DNA from: Chiridota heheva
Taxonomy: Eukaryota; Echinodermata; Holothuroidea; Apodida; Chiridotidae
DNA length: 64,000 nucleotides
Direction: 5' to 3'
NCBI GenBank assembly: GCA_020152595.1
Contig: JAIGNY010002050.1
Location: forward strand, 232,501 to 296,500
A program made the position numbers and the translations under genes. Positions 11,581 through 22,883 of this stretch are shown here, piece after piece. Within the stretch, counting starts at the first letter, position 1. Each line of letters begins with the position of its first letter. A model generated the notes under the pieces. That model searched no databases and had not been told where the DNA came from. It saw only the letters and a list, made by a program, of their open reading frames with translations.

Positions 11581-14500
11581 CTGTGAGAAAAAATGAATTA
11601 TGATATTAAAATTCAGACATTTTGCAAACCAAACAACAAACATAGACATATAATTAAAACGTTTAGCTGTTTGAACCAGACAACCTAAGGTTTTAAGGTT
11701 CCGATGGCAAAACATGGATTTTTTTCTGTGGCAAAAAAATATTAAGCCCCAGCCTCCGCCCACAATTCATGTAACTGAAATTCAACATTTTTGCACTATG
11801 AACATGATGTCACTACCAAAAACAATAGGGAACATCTACAGACCATGGAATATCTGTGTAGTACAATATGACATGACAGACAGTTGTTTAAATGAGTATT
11901 TCAAGATTTTTACATTAAGCCCCGTCTACTCATTAATATGGTAGACATCAACATTATAAACAATAGGGCACATCTACGAACCATGGGATATCTGTGTTCC
12001 ACATATGACATGAATCCAGATTATCGTTCTTGAGATATCGTGTTTAAGAGCTGGGCGTTACACACACATACATGCACACACGCCATCATGTCCGCATAGG
12101 TGTCTGATGCTCATTACATCGGTTCCAAAAAGCCATGTAGTAGGCTACATCTGATTTACAGATTAACCACATTTGATTATATACTATATGTCCTGCAAAG
12201 TAGAACTTTTACCTCCGCCAAGGAAGTTGAACGGAGGTTATGTTTTCGCCCGTGTTTGTTTGTCATCACCGTATCTCAAGAACTGATAATTGGATTTTGA
12301 TCAAAATTAGTGTGTGGTTTTATTCCTGCCTAAGTAAGAAGTGTTTAAAATATGGCACGTAATGGGGGAAGGGCAACAATGGAGGATGGGAATATTTTAG
12401 GGCAAGATTATCAACACTTAGTTGAAACTTTCTAATGGAAACTCATGCCATGAAAAAACAGTCATACAATGAATTTTCTGGACTCAAAGAAATTCAAGTG
12501 AAGTTGTCTCTAGTATCAATGAAATCAAAACAATTGGTTTCTGCCATGAATGAAAATGATGGAATGTGAATCTACTCTGCCCTGTATAGAGCTCAAACAA
12601 TGAATGCTTAGCCTGAATTAAGCTGAAAACTATATTCACAAGTGATGATCATCAAGTGTTTAGAACGTGAATGGCAATAAGGATTAACAGTGAGAAAGAG
12701 ATTGTTTGGGGTAACAACTTGGTGGGTCAGGGTTTCTGAGGTGTAGATTGTATTCCGGTGGGGAATGAACAGGGGCGGAGGTATGCGCTCTGCAGAGTGC
12801 TATATTTCTAGTTGTTTTAGTTTTTGTGCCAAATCTACTTTAAAGAGAGAAAGTGAAAGTTGTAAATTTGCCTCGTGCATTCCCCAGGGGGAAGGGGTCG
12901 AATGTGTAAATGTTTGGCAAACATAATAGGCTCTTAAATTTGAAAACATTTCCATTTGCATTTTTGGTTCATGCTCTCCATGCTTTTGCATCGGATAACA
13001 TGTTTGTTCCAGAAGTAACACATTTTCCAAAAAAAAATCTTTGGCGTGTGATTTTCATTTTATTTCATTTTAACTAATCCATCAACATCCTTACCTTCTT
13101 TCTCTCCTCAGCTGCCTTGAGCTTGGCCTCCACCTGCTCCCTTGTCCAAGATCTCTTTTTAGATTTTCGTTTCTTCAAGCTGGCAAGACGAGGAGGGGGT
13201 CTTTTAAGAATACCAAACTCTGACGCAATCATGACATCAAAGGCGATGCCACTCACGCCCTCTTCACTGGGGGTGGTCAGAAGCCCCTGGCTTTTTAATT
13301 CGTCAATGATTTCTTCTTGGGTCTGTTGCTTCTTCTTTTTACGGGAATCGATTTTTGTGCCACTGATTATGAGATCTAGAACAAATAAAGAGAGAAGGTA
13401 GCATTTATTAGATCTCCAATAATTTTCAAGTGTTTTATTATCATATGCATTCATTATTTAGACAGTGGTCAATCATCCTGTATATATACACCTGAGTATG
13501 ACGTGAACTTTCCTAACCATAAAGTGGAAACAAATGCATTTACTGTTATATCAAGAGTTTACATACAAAAACATTGAAAGTTTTAGCAAGCCTCTGAATC
13601 ATGAGGCCAAAATCATAACAAATAAACATTTCGCATTTCCATAATTTAATTTTTTTCCCCTCACGCACACACTGATATTTAGTATTATATGTATCAGATA
13701 TTTTGCCGACTTGACCGATTCAGATTCAGATAAAAAGATCACATAATATTGTCACCCTGCAGTTTATATCACCAAACCATTGTTACGCGAATTTTTAATA
13801 TTATCTCCTTGACGAAGGTAAACAATTTTGACCCCCACTAAGATTACAATCTAAGCTCCTTTGATCGCCGTGCACCATTGCAACAATCGTCACCAAAATA
13901 AATTTGTTAGTTTTCAATGGGTACAGGTTGTTCTTTGTACTCGCATACAAACAGTGAATTTGAATTATCGATCGATTGATTAGGGTTTTGAGACTTAGTG
14001 TCTCAAGTATGTTCAGCACGTTAACCATGTATAGCCAACAATATGCGGACTTCGTTCCCAGGATATAGAAAAAATACAATTGCTACATCATACCAGGGAG
14101 TTGTGATCATACACTATAAAAATGTCCCCTAATTTCCACCACGACGAGATACAAAATATTGTAAAGTGGAAATAAACTAACATTTGAAGAAAATCTTTAC
14201 CTAGCCTATTTAAAGAAATACACGTTAGAATTTCGCTCTTGAAACTTATTTTGAAGCAATTGGGATAAATATTATCTGCCCGATATTTGATCATGTGTTA
14301 TCTTCCTCATATCGTGTTGCAGTTCAAATATATAGCAATATGAGAATTTCATGTTGATATGCAATTATAGCCATGCATGTGCTAATTGGAAATTGCCAAG
14401 TTTAATGATCATCATTTTAGAATGGGCTGAAGAAAAACTTGTATAAGCTCTGAAAAGTTGAGAGACAAGTTAATCAACATCAGTTTTAGAGCAATAAAGG

Positions 14501-14980
14501 TATACCAATTCAAGTGATATTTACAGTAAGAAATTTCGTCTTACCTGGTGTTGTGGGTCTCTCAAACTTCTCCACCTTCTGTATCTCGTCAACGTTTGAT
14601 TCCTCGGTGATCATTCCTGGACAATCCACTTCCAGACCACTGTCGACAGATGCCTTACTAGAAGCAGATGACCCCCTATTATTCCCTTCACGAATACTGT
14701 CCAGACTCCCATTTGATAAAGACCTTTTCCCCTCCACCAGAGTTTGTTCACCAGCGCTGAACACCTGAATTTCAGTCCCTGATTTTGGAAGAACGCAAAC
14801 AATTTTAGAAACGGAGCGATTTGACTTATTTGATTTATTAGAAATCCTGCTTTTAGTACTTGACGCGGAGATTGGTTTCTTCACTGGGGACGGACTTTCT
14901 GTTCCCCAGGCCTCTGCACGCGTCGGGGCAGCCACGGGGCTGGAGGAGGCCACGGTCTCTTTGGAACTATTGCAACCCAT
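11272..14980 (-). CDS. STMND1: STMND1-like stathmin domain protein (three coding exons)
   Basis: Joining 14980-14545, 13375-13095 and 11580-11272 gives 1026 bases, 341 residues plus stop, with consensus GT-AG introns in phases 1 and 0. The product begins MGCNSSK: Gly2, Cys3 and Ser6 fit N-myristoylation, perhaps with palmitoylation. Residues 1-145 are Ser-rich and low in complexity. Residues about 146-335 resemble the stathmin-like domain of STMND1: an LKSQGLL segment, RPPPRLASLKKRKSK, then a long Lys/Glu/Arg-rich helical stretch with LKAAEERKK. Stathmin domains bind tubulin dimers, and vertebrate STMND1 is, to my knowledge, linked to motile cilia. That function here is inferred by homology. 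The region 5' of the gene holds RFX-like and forkhead-like sites. Intron 2 carries two repeats (11820-12075, 12200-12812). Confidence 0.85.
11820..12075 (-). repeat. Dispersed relative of the 300-bp unit at 37.8 kb
   Basis: Read on the minus strand, this contains CACGATATCTCAAGAACGAT, GGATTCATGTCATATGTGG, AACACAGATATCCCATGG and AATGAGTAGACGGGGCTTAA. These match phrases in the same order in the tandem units at 37800-38890. A partial second unit follows. It lies in intron 2 of the STMND1-like gene. Confidence 0.75.
12200..12812. mobile_element. ACCTCCGCC-ended inverted-repeat element
   Basis: The left end has TAGAACTTTTACCTCCGCC and the right end GGCGGAGGTATGCGCTCTGC followed by TATATTTCTAGTT, so the termini are imperfect inverted repeats. 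The phrase GGAGGTTATGTTTTCGCC just inside the left end is typical of abundant animal repeats of this type. No coding capacity. It is in intron 2 of the STMND1-like gene. Confidence 0.65.
13095..13375 (-). CDS. STMND1: STMND1-like exon 2 (start of the stathmin-like domain)
   Basis: The acceptor is TTTGTTCTAG and the donor GTAAGGATG, phase 1 in and phase 0 out. It encodes DLIISGTKIDSRKKKK, an EEIIDELKSQGLL segment, FDVMIASEFGILKRPPPRL and the helix LKAAEERKK. The FDVMI...PPPRL segment corresponds to the N-terminal capping part of stathmin domains. Confidence 0.88.
14545..14980 (-). CDS. STMND1: STMND1-like exon 1 (N-terminal, myristoylation signal)
   Basis: Start ATG is at 14980-14978. The frame stays open three codons further upstream to a GTG, but the ATG giving MGCNSSK is preferred because it creates the lipid-modification motif shared with STMND1 proteins. 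The exon encodes a Ser/Lys-rich disordered region ending ERPTTP and stops in phase 1 before GTAAGACG. No folded domain is visible. Confidence 0.85.
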
Positions 14981-15232
14981 GATTATCACAGTTCACCAAA
15001 CAAAGTCAGCTAAATTTGAACAGAATGAAGAATATGTGTCAAAATTGTAGTTGGTATCAAGAATTCCTTAAATATATCCGTATAGATTATTCAAAAGGTA
15101 GAAGATTGTATCGCAATGAGTCTCAGGTTTCGATAAAATATGATTGTCTGTCCGAGACCTAAAGGTACTAATACAAACCATCGACTGCACACACATTATA
15201 AGCCACGCTGACGTTTGGAACAATCACAGGTC

Positions 15233-15333
15233 GTTGCTATGTAAGCTACGCTTCCGTTGCCATAGCTGTTGCTAACACAATAGGGTTAATATGTCTCCTG
15301 AACTCTTGGAAGCGGGTATTCTCCATTGTTTAC
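15233..15333. promoter_or_regulatory. RFX X-box-like and forkhead-like motifs upstream of the STMND1-like gene
   Basis: GTTGCTATGTAAGC (15233-15246) and GTTGCCATAGCTGT (15256-15269, followed by TGCTAAC) resemble the X-box consensus GTTGCC-AT-GGCAAC with mismatches in the right half. TGTTTAC at 15327-15333 fits the forkhead core. They lie 250-350 bases upstream of the start codon. RFX and FOXJ1 factors drive motile-cilium genes, which would suit STMND1, but binding is inferred only. Confidence 0.4.
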
Positions 15334-15598
15334 ATCAGGTTTATCTGGTGTAAAAGAGCATGGATTTGTTATCATCCTGCTTGAGCAAGCAGCGTGTAAG
15401 AGATGATAATTCTTGCTGATGTGAGAAGATTTTAAGTGGTACTCAATTTCATGTAATATCTGATTTCCTCTCGTGGCTTTGACATCAACTGACCTTTCCA
15501 GTTGATATAGAGATTAAACATGAGTAAACAATATCATATTCTGTAATCAAGTAATAAAATCATGGTGGAAATCAGCTCCGTTTACCTTTGGACATATG

Positions 15599-15732
15599 CA
15601 GGGGTGCAAATCCCACGGACCCGAGCAAAAATCGAGAATTGAGGGGCCCCGAGCAATGATACTGCGATATATTTGTTAGGGGCCCGAACGCTACATTTCC
15701 CACGGCCCCCCAGATCTCTAGTTGCGCCACTG
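15599..15732. mobile_element. 134-bp hAT-like miniature element
   Basis: The left end is CAGGGGTGCAA and the right end AGTTGCGCCACTG (reverse complement CAGTGGCGCAACT). The flanks are GACATATG on the left and GACAATATG on the right, which fits an 8-bp duplication followed by a one-base insertion. It has no coding capacity. Confidence 0.65.
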
Positions 15733-15931
15733 GACAATATGTAATCGTAAACGGATCCAAAATTTTCTGGGGAAGGTACGGATTATATAGTATTGACCGA
15801 ACACTATTTTCTCGGTACGTAACTTGGCAACATAGGCAAATTATATTTTGATGAACGTTTTTCTTTGTGCTCTTTATGCTTTTTTGCAAGGCCGCCAACC
15901 GAGAATTCTTTTACACTTTTTACACTTGGAT

Positions 15932-17110
15932 CAGTGGCGGCGCCAGCCCGAGAATTTTTTTACAGGGGATGGAAGCATAGGACCACGGGGAAGCCTGGAC
16001 CTCCGTCGGGAACGTGGTGGTAAAATTTGTCGGGAATCACGAGTTCAAAAAAAAAAAAAAAGAGGTACTTAAACAAATTTTCCCGACGAGTAATGTGAAA
16101 ACCATTCTTCAAAACTCTTAACTTTCCCCCAAATCGTGTTTACTATTATGGCTCATAAAACGGCAAATACCGCCGGAGCGGCTATTTTTTTGATTGGGGT
16201 GGGGAGGGGTCAAGATAGAATGTCAGGGGGGTAAAGCCAAACCAAACCAAGAATGATGTGATAACCTGTTTTAGGAGCAGTTTTGATGATTAATGAAAAA
16301 TATTGGGACAATATTGGGTACATAATTTCATAAGTTGGGAGCAGAGAGAAAAGAACTACCTTAAAAGATTTCATTGGAAAATTATTAACAAATATTTGGT
16401 AAAATCATTGAAAATTTTGTAAAATTTAGCAATATTATCTGATATATAATTGATTTTACCAAAAATCGAAGAAAAATTGCCCCCAAAATGAAGAAACTTT
16501 TCTGAAAATTGAACAAAATGCATGAGAATGAAAGAAATTTGACAAACATAACTCAAACATTGAAGGAATTTTCCCCAAAACTGAAAAAAAATTACCAAAA
16601 ATTGACGGAAAACTGCCCTAGAGTCAAAGAAAATTTCCGAAAAAAGCACGAGAATTAAGGAAATTGCCCAAAGTTGAAAGAGATTCCTTAAATATTAAAG
16701 GAAATATCCCGAAAAATGAAGATTTACATAAACCGTGACTAAGAAATTTTTCATGGTAAAAAAAAAAGTCATAGGATCAATTTCAGGAGCCATGGCAGCA
16801 TGGCCTCCGCATGAATCCGCCCGGGAAGAAGGGAGAGGTGGGGAGGGAGGGAGTGGGGAGGGGGAGAGGTGGCGCTGAACTCTCTTTGCCCGAAAAGAAA
16901 AGAAAAAAAACTTGAACACTTTTTACCCAATTTTTCTATAGGGTTGGAAATGAGGATAATTTTTTGAAAAATTGAACCAACATTTTTCGGAAAAATCAGC
17001 CAAATTTTCCAGATAATTAGCAATACAGAAACTCAGAAGCCCATACATGCAGTAGCATACGCCCCTCCCCCTTCCTCTCTTCACCACTTTTTGAAAGAAA
17101 TTTTTTCAAA
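15932..17110. repeat. Repeat-rich interval with a candidate hAT-like left end
   Basis: CAGTGGCGGCGCCAGC at 15932 looks like a hAT-type terminus, but I found no matching right end or duplication. From about 16440 to 16780 there is a run of GAAAATTGAACAAAATG-type units ending ACCGTGACTAAGAA, related to 9350-9480. A GGGAGGGAGTGGGGAGGG purine tract follows near 16840. The open frames here are Phe- and Lys-rich shadows of the repeat. Confidence 0.5.
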
Positions 17111-19497
17111 AATTGGGATAAATTGGGATCTTTTAATGAAAAAATTTATAAAATTGTTTTTTGTTGCATCTTTTTCCTTTAAAAACAACAACATTGTCCT
17201 CAGAAATGGGCTTAGTGTGAACACTTTGTCGGGAAGGAAGGGCGTGACTGCTGGCTACGTGACTGCACACATGCCATAAAGAAACTGCTACAAAGTTCAT
17301 TAAGCCGCCCCAAAAAATGATAATCAGTAAATTGGCAAAGGGGTTGGGGAGGGGGGAATGACCGTTCCCACTTGGCCTTAAGCTAAGTTGGTCAGTAGGC
17401 TTATGCAGAGGTTATTTGAAACATTGAAAACCTTTTCCTCGTTTTGGAGTTCCTTGACTGCAGCGATACAAATATGTTTTAAGGGAATGTATACCGTTTT
17501 GGAAAGTCTTTCATTTGGCTGTTTCTTATTTTTATCAATAATTATAATAACTCAATACAAGTAAAGCTTGCTTGGTAATCATATATTATATACATACCTG
17601 TATGGCCCCATTGAAATCACTTTTTTTTTTCTTCTTCAAAACATATATCAATAGCTCAAAGTATAGATAATTATATCAATGCTAGGAATATTTTCCTCCA
17701 TTATTTTATTCTCCACACAATTTCATTTAAGGTCTAAGTTACATTGGCTGTTTGACATCGAGTGGGTTTGGGGGTTAAAATTAAATGGCATGGAACGGGT
17801 ACAGGGAATGAAGAATGGGATACACCGTCAGGGCCTGCACCTCGACATAAAGTTTTAACTGTTAACAGTTGTGCACACCAGAAACAAACAAACAAACAAG
17901 TACTTGAACGTCCCAACATTCATATAACTATAATGCAAAAGATTTATGATTAGTGCACGTTCATTACCGCTTACAAGGTCAAAATATCACATTTAACGTT
18001 TTTGTGTCACGATAAGTGCCGATATTTTGAAGTTTTTCATGTAGGACTTAGAAGATTAAGATAAACAACTGAACAACATGGGGGAAATATTTCCGTCATA
18101 TATACAACTGTACAATGAATATATTGCAAAACATATAAAACACTACAAGACATTTACATTACACAATCTGACGATATAACATATACAGATATGTATTTAT
18201 AGTGGTAGCCTACTATTGGTTCAATAATTTTTCGAACATTATATGGCATATAAAAACAAGTAAAATTTTAATAAACATGATAAACAATATAATTTTTTTC
18301 CTTTTTTTTTTGTAATTTTTAAACGCGCTGCCAATCAAAAAGCACATAAAAATCAATTCCTATGCCCTGTATGTCAGCATGCTGGGGGATTGATTTTGAC
18401 CATCAGAACATTGTGGTTTTAAACGAATACTTACTAATGAAAGCCTGACAAGAAGGGGCAGGGTGCGGTGCTGCCTCGGGTCCTGGTCGATTATGAGCAA
18501 AACATGAATGAACGCATGCTACTATGTTTGGGAAATTAAGAAAATATTTCTCTCTACAAAATTAAATAGTGAATTATTGCATAGTTATTATCAAAAGTTC
18601 TGAAACTAAAATTGAGAATTAGACTGGGGACCAAATGACATTTTGTTTCCGTGGCCCTGTACTGACTCTCGACACACTTGGTACAATTCAGTAAAATTCA
18701 TATTTTTGTAAATGAGTGCCATCCATATTTTTTGACAAAGGGTGGCTACTTTCAGGGGCGGATCCAATGGTGGATGTAATCTGGAACCAAAGAGCTTAAC
18801 GCATATAAATTCGTGCCCAGTAAAGTGTAAAAAGATACTATCTATAGCTATACTGTAGCTATACCACTATACTATAGCTATATATAGGGAATTCCTGGAT
18901 TCGCACTTGACACGCCTGATATACAGATATATATGTTACTAATTTCTCAAAAATATTCGAATACTAGGGATGGTGCTGTTTCATTATTTGGGGTACATTT
19001 TGATTGAATTCTATATTTTTGGTTCCAAAGTGGGCAACTGATGATACTTGTATGATTATCAGATTATGCTGCTATATACTGATATATCTTTTTGCTTTTC
19101 ACACATGTTTATCTTTGCCTTATACAAAGCTGTTTTATCCGAACACATCCTTCCATCCAAATTCGGTTCTCAAGAGTTTCAGAGGCGGAATAGAAGGTGC
19201 ACCTCTTATCTCTGGCTCGGGATACGTTAGAAATTTAAGCTATTCGGCGGCCCTGCCTTGCTCTCACTCAATTTCTCTTCCACATATATATATATTGGTC
19301 AGTTCTCGACAGTAGATTGTTTTGGCTTAAGTCCAAACAAGGTCCAATAAATCCAATCAGTTGATCAATTCTTTCGCCAGGTCATGGAATCTCTGAAAGT
19401 ATAAGTTTAAGATCAGTATCCATAAAACCGATTTCATTTTCTGTTTTTAAAATGAACTGGAGAAAATCGAATATTCACATGCATGAATGGGTACAGG
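17111..19497. other. Non-coding interval, no gene seen
   Basis: AT-rich sequence without a supported exon. CAGGGGCGGATCCAATGG near 18756 resembles the left end of a hAT-like element, but no partner end was found. The frame at 19004-19315 has no recognisable domain. Confidence 0.4.
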
Positions 19498-19640
19498 TGA
19501 ACAAGGCCGTAATTCCTGGGGGACAGGGAGGAAAAGGAATTCCAAAAATACTTAAGGTTTTGAAATACACTGTCCCCATTATTTTGTAGAGGGAAAATAT
19601 AGCCCCGTGCCCCACTCTTCTCCCCCCTCCCACACACACT
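19498..19640 (-). mobile_element. Degenerate copy of the GGCCCTG miniature element
   Basis: On the minus strand it shares GGGGACAGTGTATTTCAAAA and CCCCCAGGAATTACGGCC with the copies at about 8130-8285 and 10483-10638. No intact ends or duplication remain. Confidence 0.5.
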
Positions 19641-19805
19641 TTGAACACGAGAGCAAAGAAGAAAATAAGGAGTGAAAATAACAGATTTGTAGCAAATGAT
19701 GTTCAGAATCTTTTGACCCTTAATCGTAGCGCAAGAATGTATTAAATATATGGGGTGTACGAATTTGGTTGTATAGTCGTCTCTAATTCAATAATATCCA
19801 GTTAC

Positions 19806-21327
19806 GGGTGGCGTCGCTAATGGGGGGGGAAGGGCACGGGGACATGCCCTCAAATTTGTTGCTGTGACCTTCCACCCCCTCCTGCGTGCCACCTCAAATG
19901 AAAACCGGCATTACAAATTTATCTTGAAACATTTTCCGTCCTTTTTTCTCAAATTATTTCATATTTTAATATTTAAATTAATAAATGAAAACCCAAATTT
20001 TGGTCAGTGATTTGAAAGATTTTGCTTCAGCTTTCACCATTTTATTACAAAACAAAATACCACCAATGTATACCAGTATACAGATGCCCCGTGGGTTTGT
20101 GCCAGACTTCATAGTTTGTAAGTTGCGCCGAAACCTCTAATGCATCTATCAGCATAACGTATATACAACTTACAAGCTCAACATTTTTAAGAGGGAAAAG
20201 ATCGTTTTGACTTAAAAAGATTTTCTTTTTCTTGCGAAATTTATCGGATTTTCATTTCATTTTGGCAAGACATAAAATTGGCGACGAAAAACCAACAAAA
20301 CATGCAGGTGACATTTTTCTTTACTTTTCACATTTGTGTGACCTTTTCAGAGGTATTTGGACCAGTTGACTCAAATATCCAATCTTCTTCACCTGAATTT
20401 TCAGAGGACATTTCTTTCTTCAGCACCTCCTTATCTGACTTGATTTTAACGTTAGCAATTAGAATTTAAAATCTTGTGATTTTCCTTCAGCTTTTAATCC
20501 ATTTGAGTGTTTCGTCGCCCTTGATGCCAAAGGTTTTTTTGTCCAAATTAACTTATTCCGCATATTGCGCAGGGTAATCTCTTTTCGGCCTGTTTAGAAA
20601 TGGTAACGCAAACAGCCAAATGCTTATCTGAGTTGATTTGAAGCCATTTTGAGGCATCAAAACCATGAAAACTTTCACAGATTCCGGGGCTAGCATTCTA
20701 TAGTTTATTGCCTGAATTGTCACAGTTTTCAGGGAAATTATTTTCTAACTGGTTTAGAAATGGTAACTCAAATGCTTATCTGAGTTGAGAGTTAACAATA
20801 TAGAATCTTAAATCTTGTTCTGTACATCAATTCAAGTTTTGAATTTCTCTGTTTGATTTGAAGCCATTTTGGGGCAACATATCAAAAAATTTACAGAGCT
20901 TCCGGGGCTTCGCCCTGGACCCCAGGTTTGTTTTGGGGCCCTGAATTATCTCAGTTTTCAGGGGAAAATGCATTTCTGCCTGACTAGAAATGGTGACCAA
21001 AATGTTTTTTGAGTTGATTTAACGTTTGAATCTTAAATTTTCTTCCTTTCATCCATAAAATTTTGGAACTTCTGTGTTTGATTTTAAGCCATTTTGGGGC
21101 ATCAAAAACAAGAGAATTGCAGAGCTTCCGAGGGCGTCGCCCCCTGGACCACTGTCAAGGCTTCGTCCCTGCACCCCACCATAGGTTTCGCCCCTGAACT
21201 CCATCATGGGCCCACTAAAAGACCCTACGTCGCCACGCCCACGCTTAAGGTGGCACTTTATAGTGCCCCAATTTCCGCCTCTGAGCTGCTGTGCCCCCTT
21301 AAACAAATATCTCCAGCAACGCCACTG
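19806..21327. mobile_element. 1.5-kb hAT-like non-autonomous element with 8-bp duplication
   Basis: The left end is GGGTGGCGTCGCTAATGG and the right end CCAGCAACGCCACTG (reverse complement CAGTGGCGTTGCTGG). CCAGTTAC flanks both ends (19798-19805 and 21328-21335), a perfect 8-bp duplication. The interior has at least three degenerate units of several hundred bases: GTTTAGAAATGGTAAC, GAGTTGATTTGAAGCCATTT, then a GGGGCTTCGCCCTGGACCCC-type G/C-rich phrase. No transposase frame is visible. It may derive from a larger element of the same family. Confidence 0.75.
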
Positions 21328-22239
21328 CCAGTTACTGCTGCTAGTTTCTAATTCCTAGTACCTAGTTATAGTTAGGTTAGGGGCATAGCCCGAACCATTA
21401 AATTACGAATAAGGTACTAGCAGACTAGGGATCAGTAACAATTTCACACACCAAAATATACGTTCAAGTTGAAAAAGGACACTGGCAGAAACTGAGAAAT
21501 ATTCGCCAGTACTGCATTCCTGACTCCAGCTTCCTAACTCTGCAATATACTTTTAATGACATCTGAGCATCCAGGTTTATTAGGCACAAGTGCCCACAAA
21601 CTTTCAAAAAACAGCTTTTCGTATATACAATCTTGAATTGCATTACAGATTTCTTCTTATAGCCTAACTTCATCTTGTTTACACTCTTTTCATTCCAGCA
21701 TTCAGGTCATATGTAAAAAAAAAAAATCATATCTATATAAATTCATGGAATATATATTTATATAAATTCATATTTCTGGATGACTGAAGGACGAAGAGGT
21801 GTACACATGCACGCATAGACTGATTGAAATTGGCCATACCTCGTGTCGCCAGTCTTCAATATTTGTTGTGGAATCATTATGAACTGATGCATAATTACTA
21901 TAATTAATAAGAATAATGTAAATTACTTGCAGTTTCTCACTTGGCGTTTGCAGTTATTTCAGAGGACATTGTTGAAGAAAAGAACGAGTAATACCTTGAA
22001 ATAAGAGAAAATGAGTTAGCGATAGTGGCGAATATATAGGAGATGCATAACGCGGTCCTTTATCTGTTGACAGACACTAACATTGTCAGCTGTTAGACAA
22101 CGCTATTATCTTGAAAAGTAGTCGAAAAGTGTACTTTTGATATGAGCAATGGTTATTATGGACATTATGTATGAAGTGAATTATGCTATATGGGTCACGC
22201 AAAGCTACACGATTTATATGCGGTACAGTCATATGCAAA

Positions 22240-22362
22240 ATTGACGAAATTCGTTTGAACCCATTTGGAATTCGCTATTCAAGTTTGGAACCCATATTTA
22301 AAAGGTGACATTGATTTAATTGAGAAAGTCCAGAGAAGATTTACTAGGGTGGTTCCTGCTTT
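22240..22362 (+). pseudogene. Non-LTR retrotransposon scrap (reverse-transcriptase C-terminal region)
   Basis: In one frame the DNA reads LEFAIQVWNPYLKGDIDLIE then KVQRRFTRVVPALQHFTYE. This matches the segment after the reverse-transcriptase domain of jockey/CR1-type LINEs (pattern LEYA..VW.P....D...LE.VQRR.T). The frame is isolated and short. A tandem repeat follows directly. Confidence 0.7.
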
Positions 22363-22373
22363 ACAGCATTTTA

Positions 22374-22514
22374 CTTATGAAGTCATTGATACTACCAGTT
22401 TATGTGGGTCATTGATACTACCAGTTTATGTGGCGTGACTTATGACGTCATTGATACAACCAGTTTATGTGGCGTGACTTATGACGTCATTGATACTACC
22501 AGTTTATGTGACGT
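22374..22514 (+). repeat. 39-bp tandem repeat with ATGACGTCAT, about 3.5 copies
   Basis: The unit phrases are GTCATTGATACTACCAGTTT and ATGTGGCGTGACTTATGAC. The first copy is shortened. Two full copies carry the ATGACGTCAT palindrome, a CRE-like octamer core, at unit junctions. Confidence 0.85.
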
Positions 22515-22765
22515 TTGTGCCGACATTTGACTGTTTGAGGTGTAGGGAAGTAAGAAAACCTTCACTCGCTCGCCCCTAATTCTTCCCACACTGTCAGACT
22601 GTCTAAAGGTTGAGGGGTCAGATACAGTTGAAATGTGGTTGTGGTTCAAAATCTCGGACTTCACTGGAGCTAACAATAATTTGTTTGATGTAAGCAAGGA
22701 AAACGCCGATCATTGTCATTATTTTTATACTGAGTTGGTCCGCCCATTTAAGGATCCTATGTGAC

Positions 22766-22883
22766 CAGCGACGTAGCTAAAGAATAAGAGGTGGGTGGTT
22801 GGGGGCTTAGATACGGATTTTTGTATGGTTTTGTTCCTCCCTCCCCCCTCCCCCTGCAAAGTAGTCCAGCTACGGCGCCAATG
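22766..22883. mobile_element. 118-bp hAT-like miniature element
   Basis: The left end is CAGCGACGTAGCT and the right end AGCTACGGCGCCAATG (reverse complement CATTGGCGCCGTAGCT). The flanks are TATGTGAC (22758-22765) and CATGTGAC (22884-22891), matching at 7 of 8 positions. The interior is a G-rich then C-rich stretch with no coding capacity. Confidence 0.6.
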
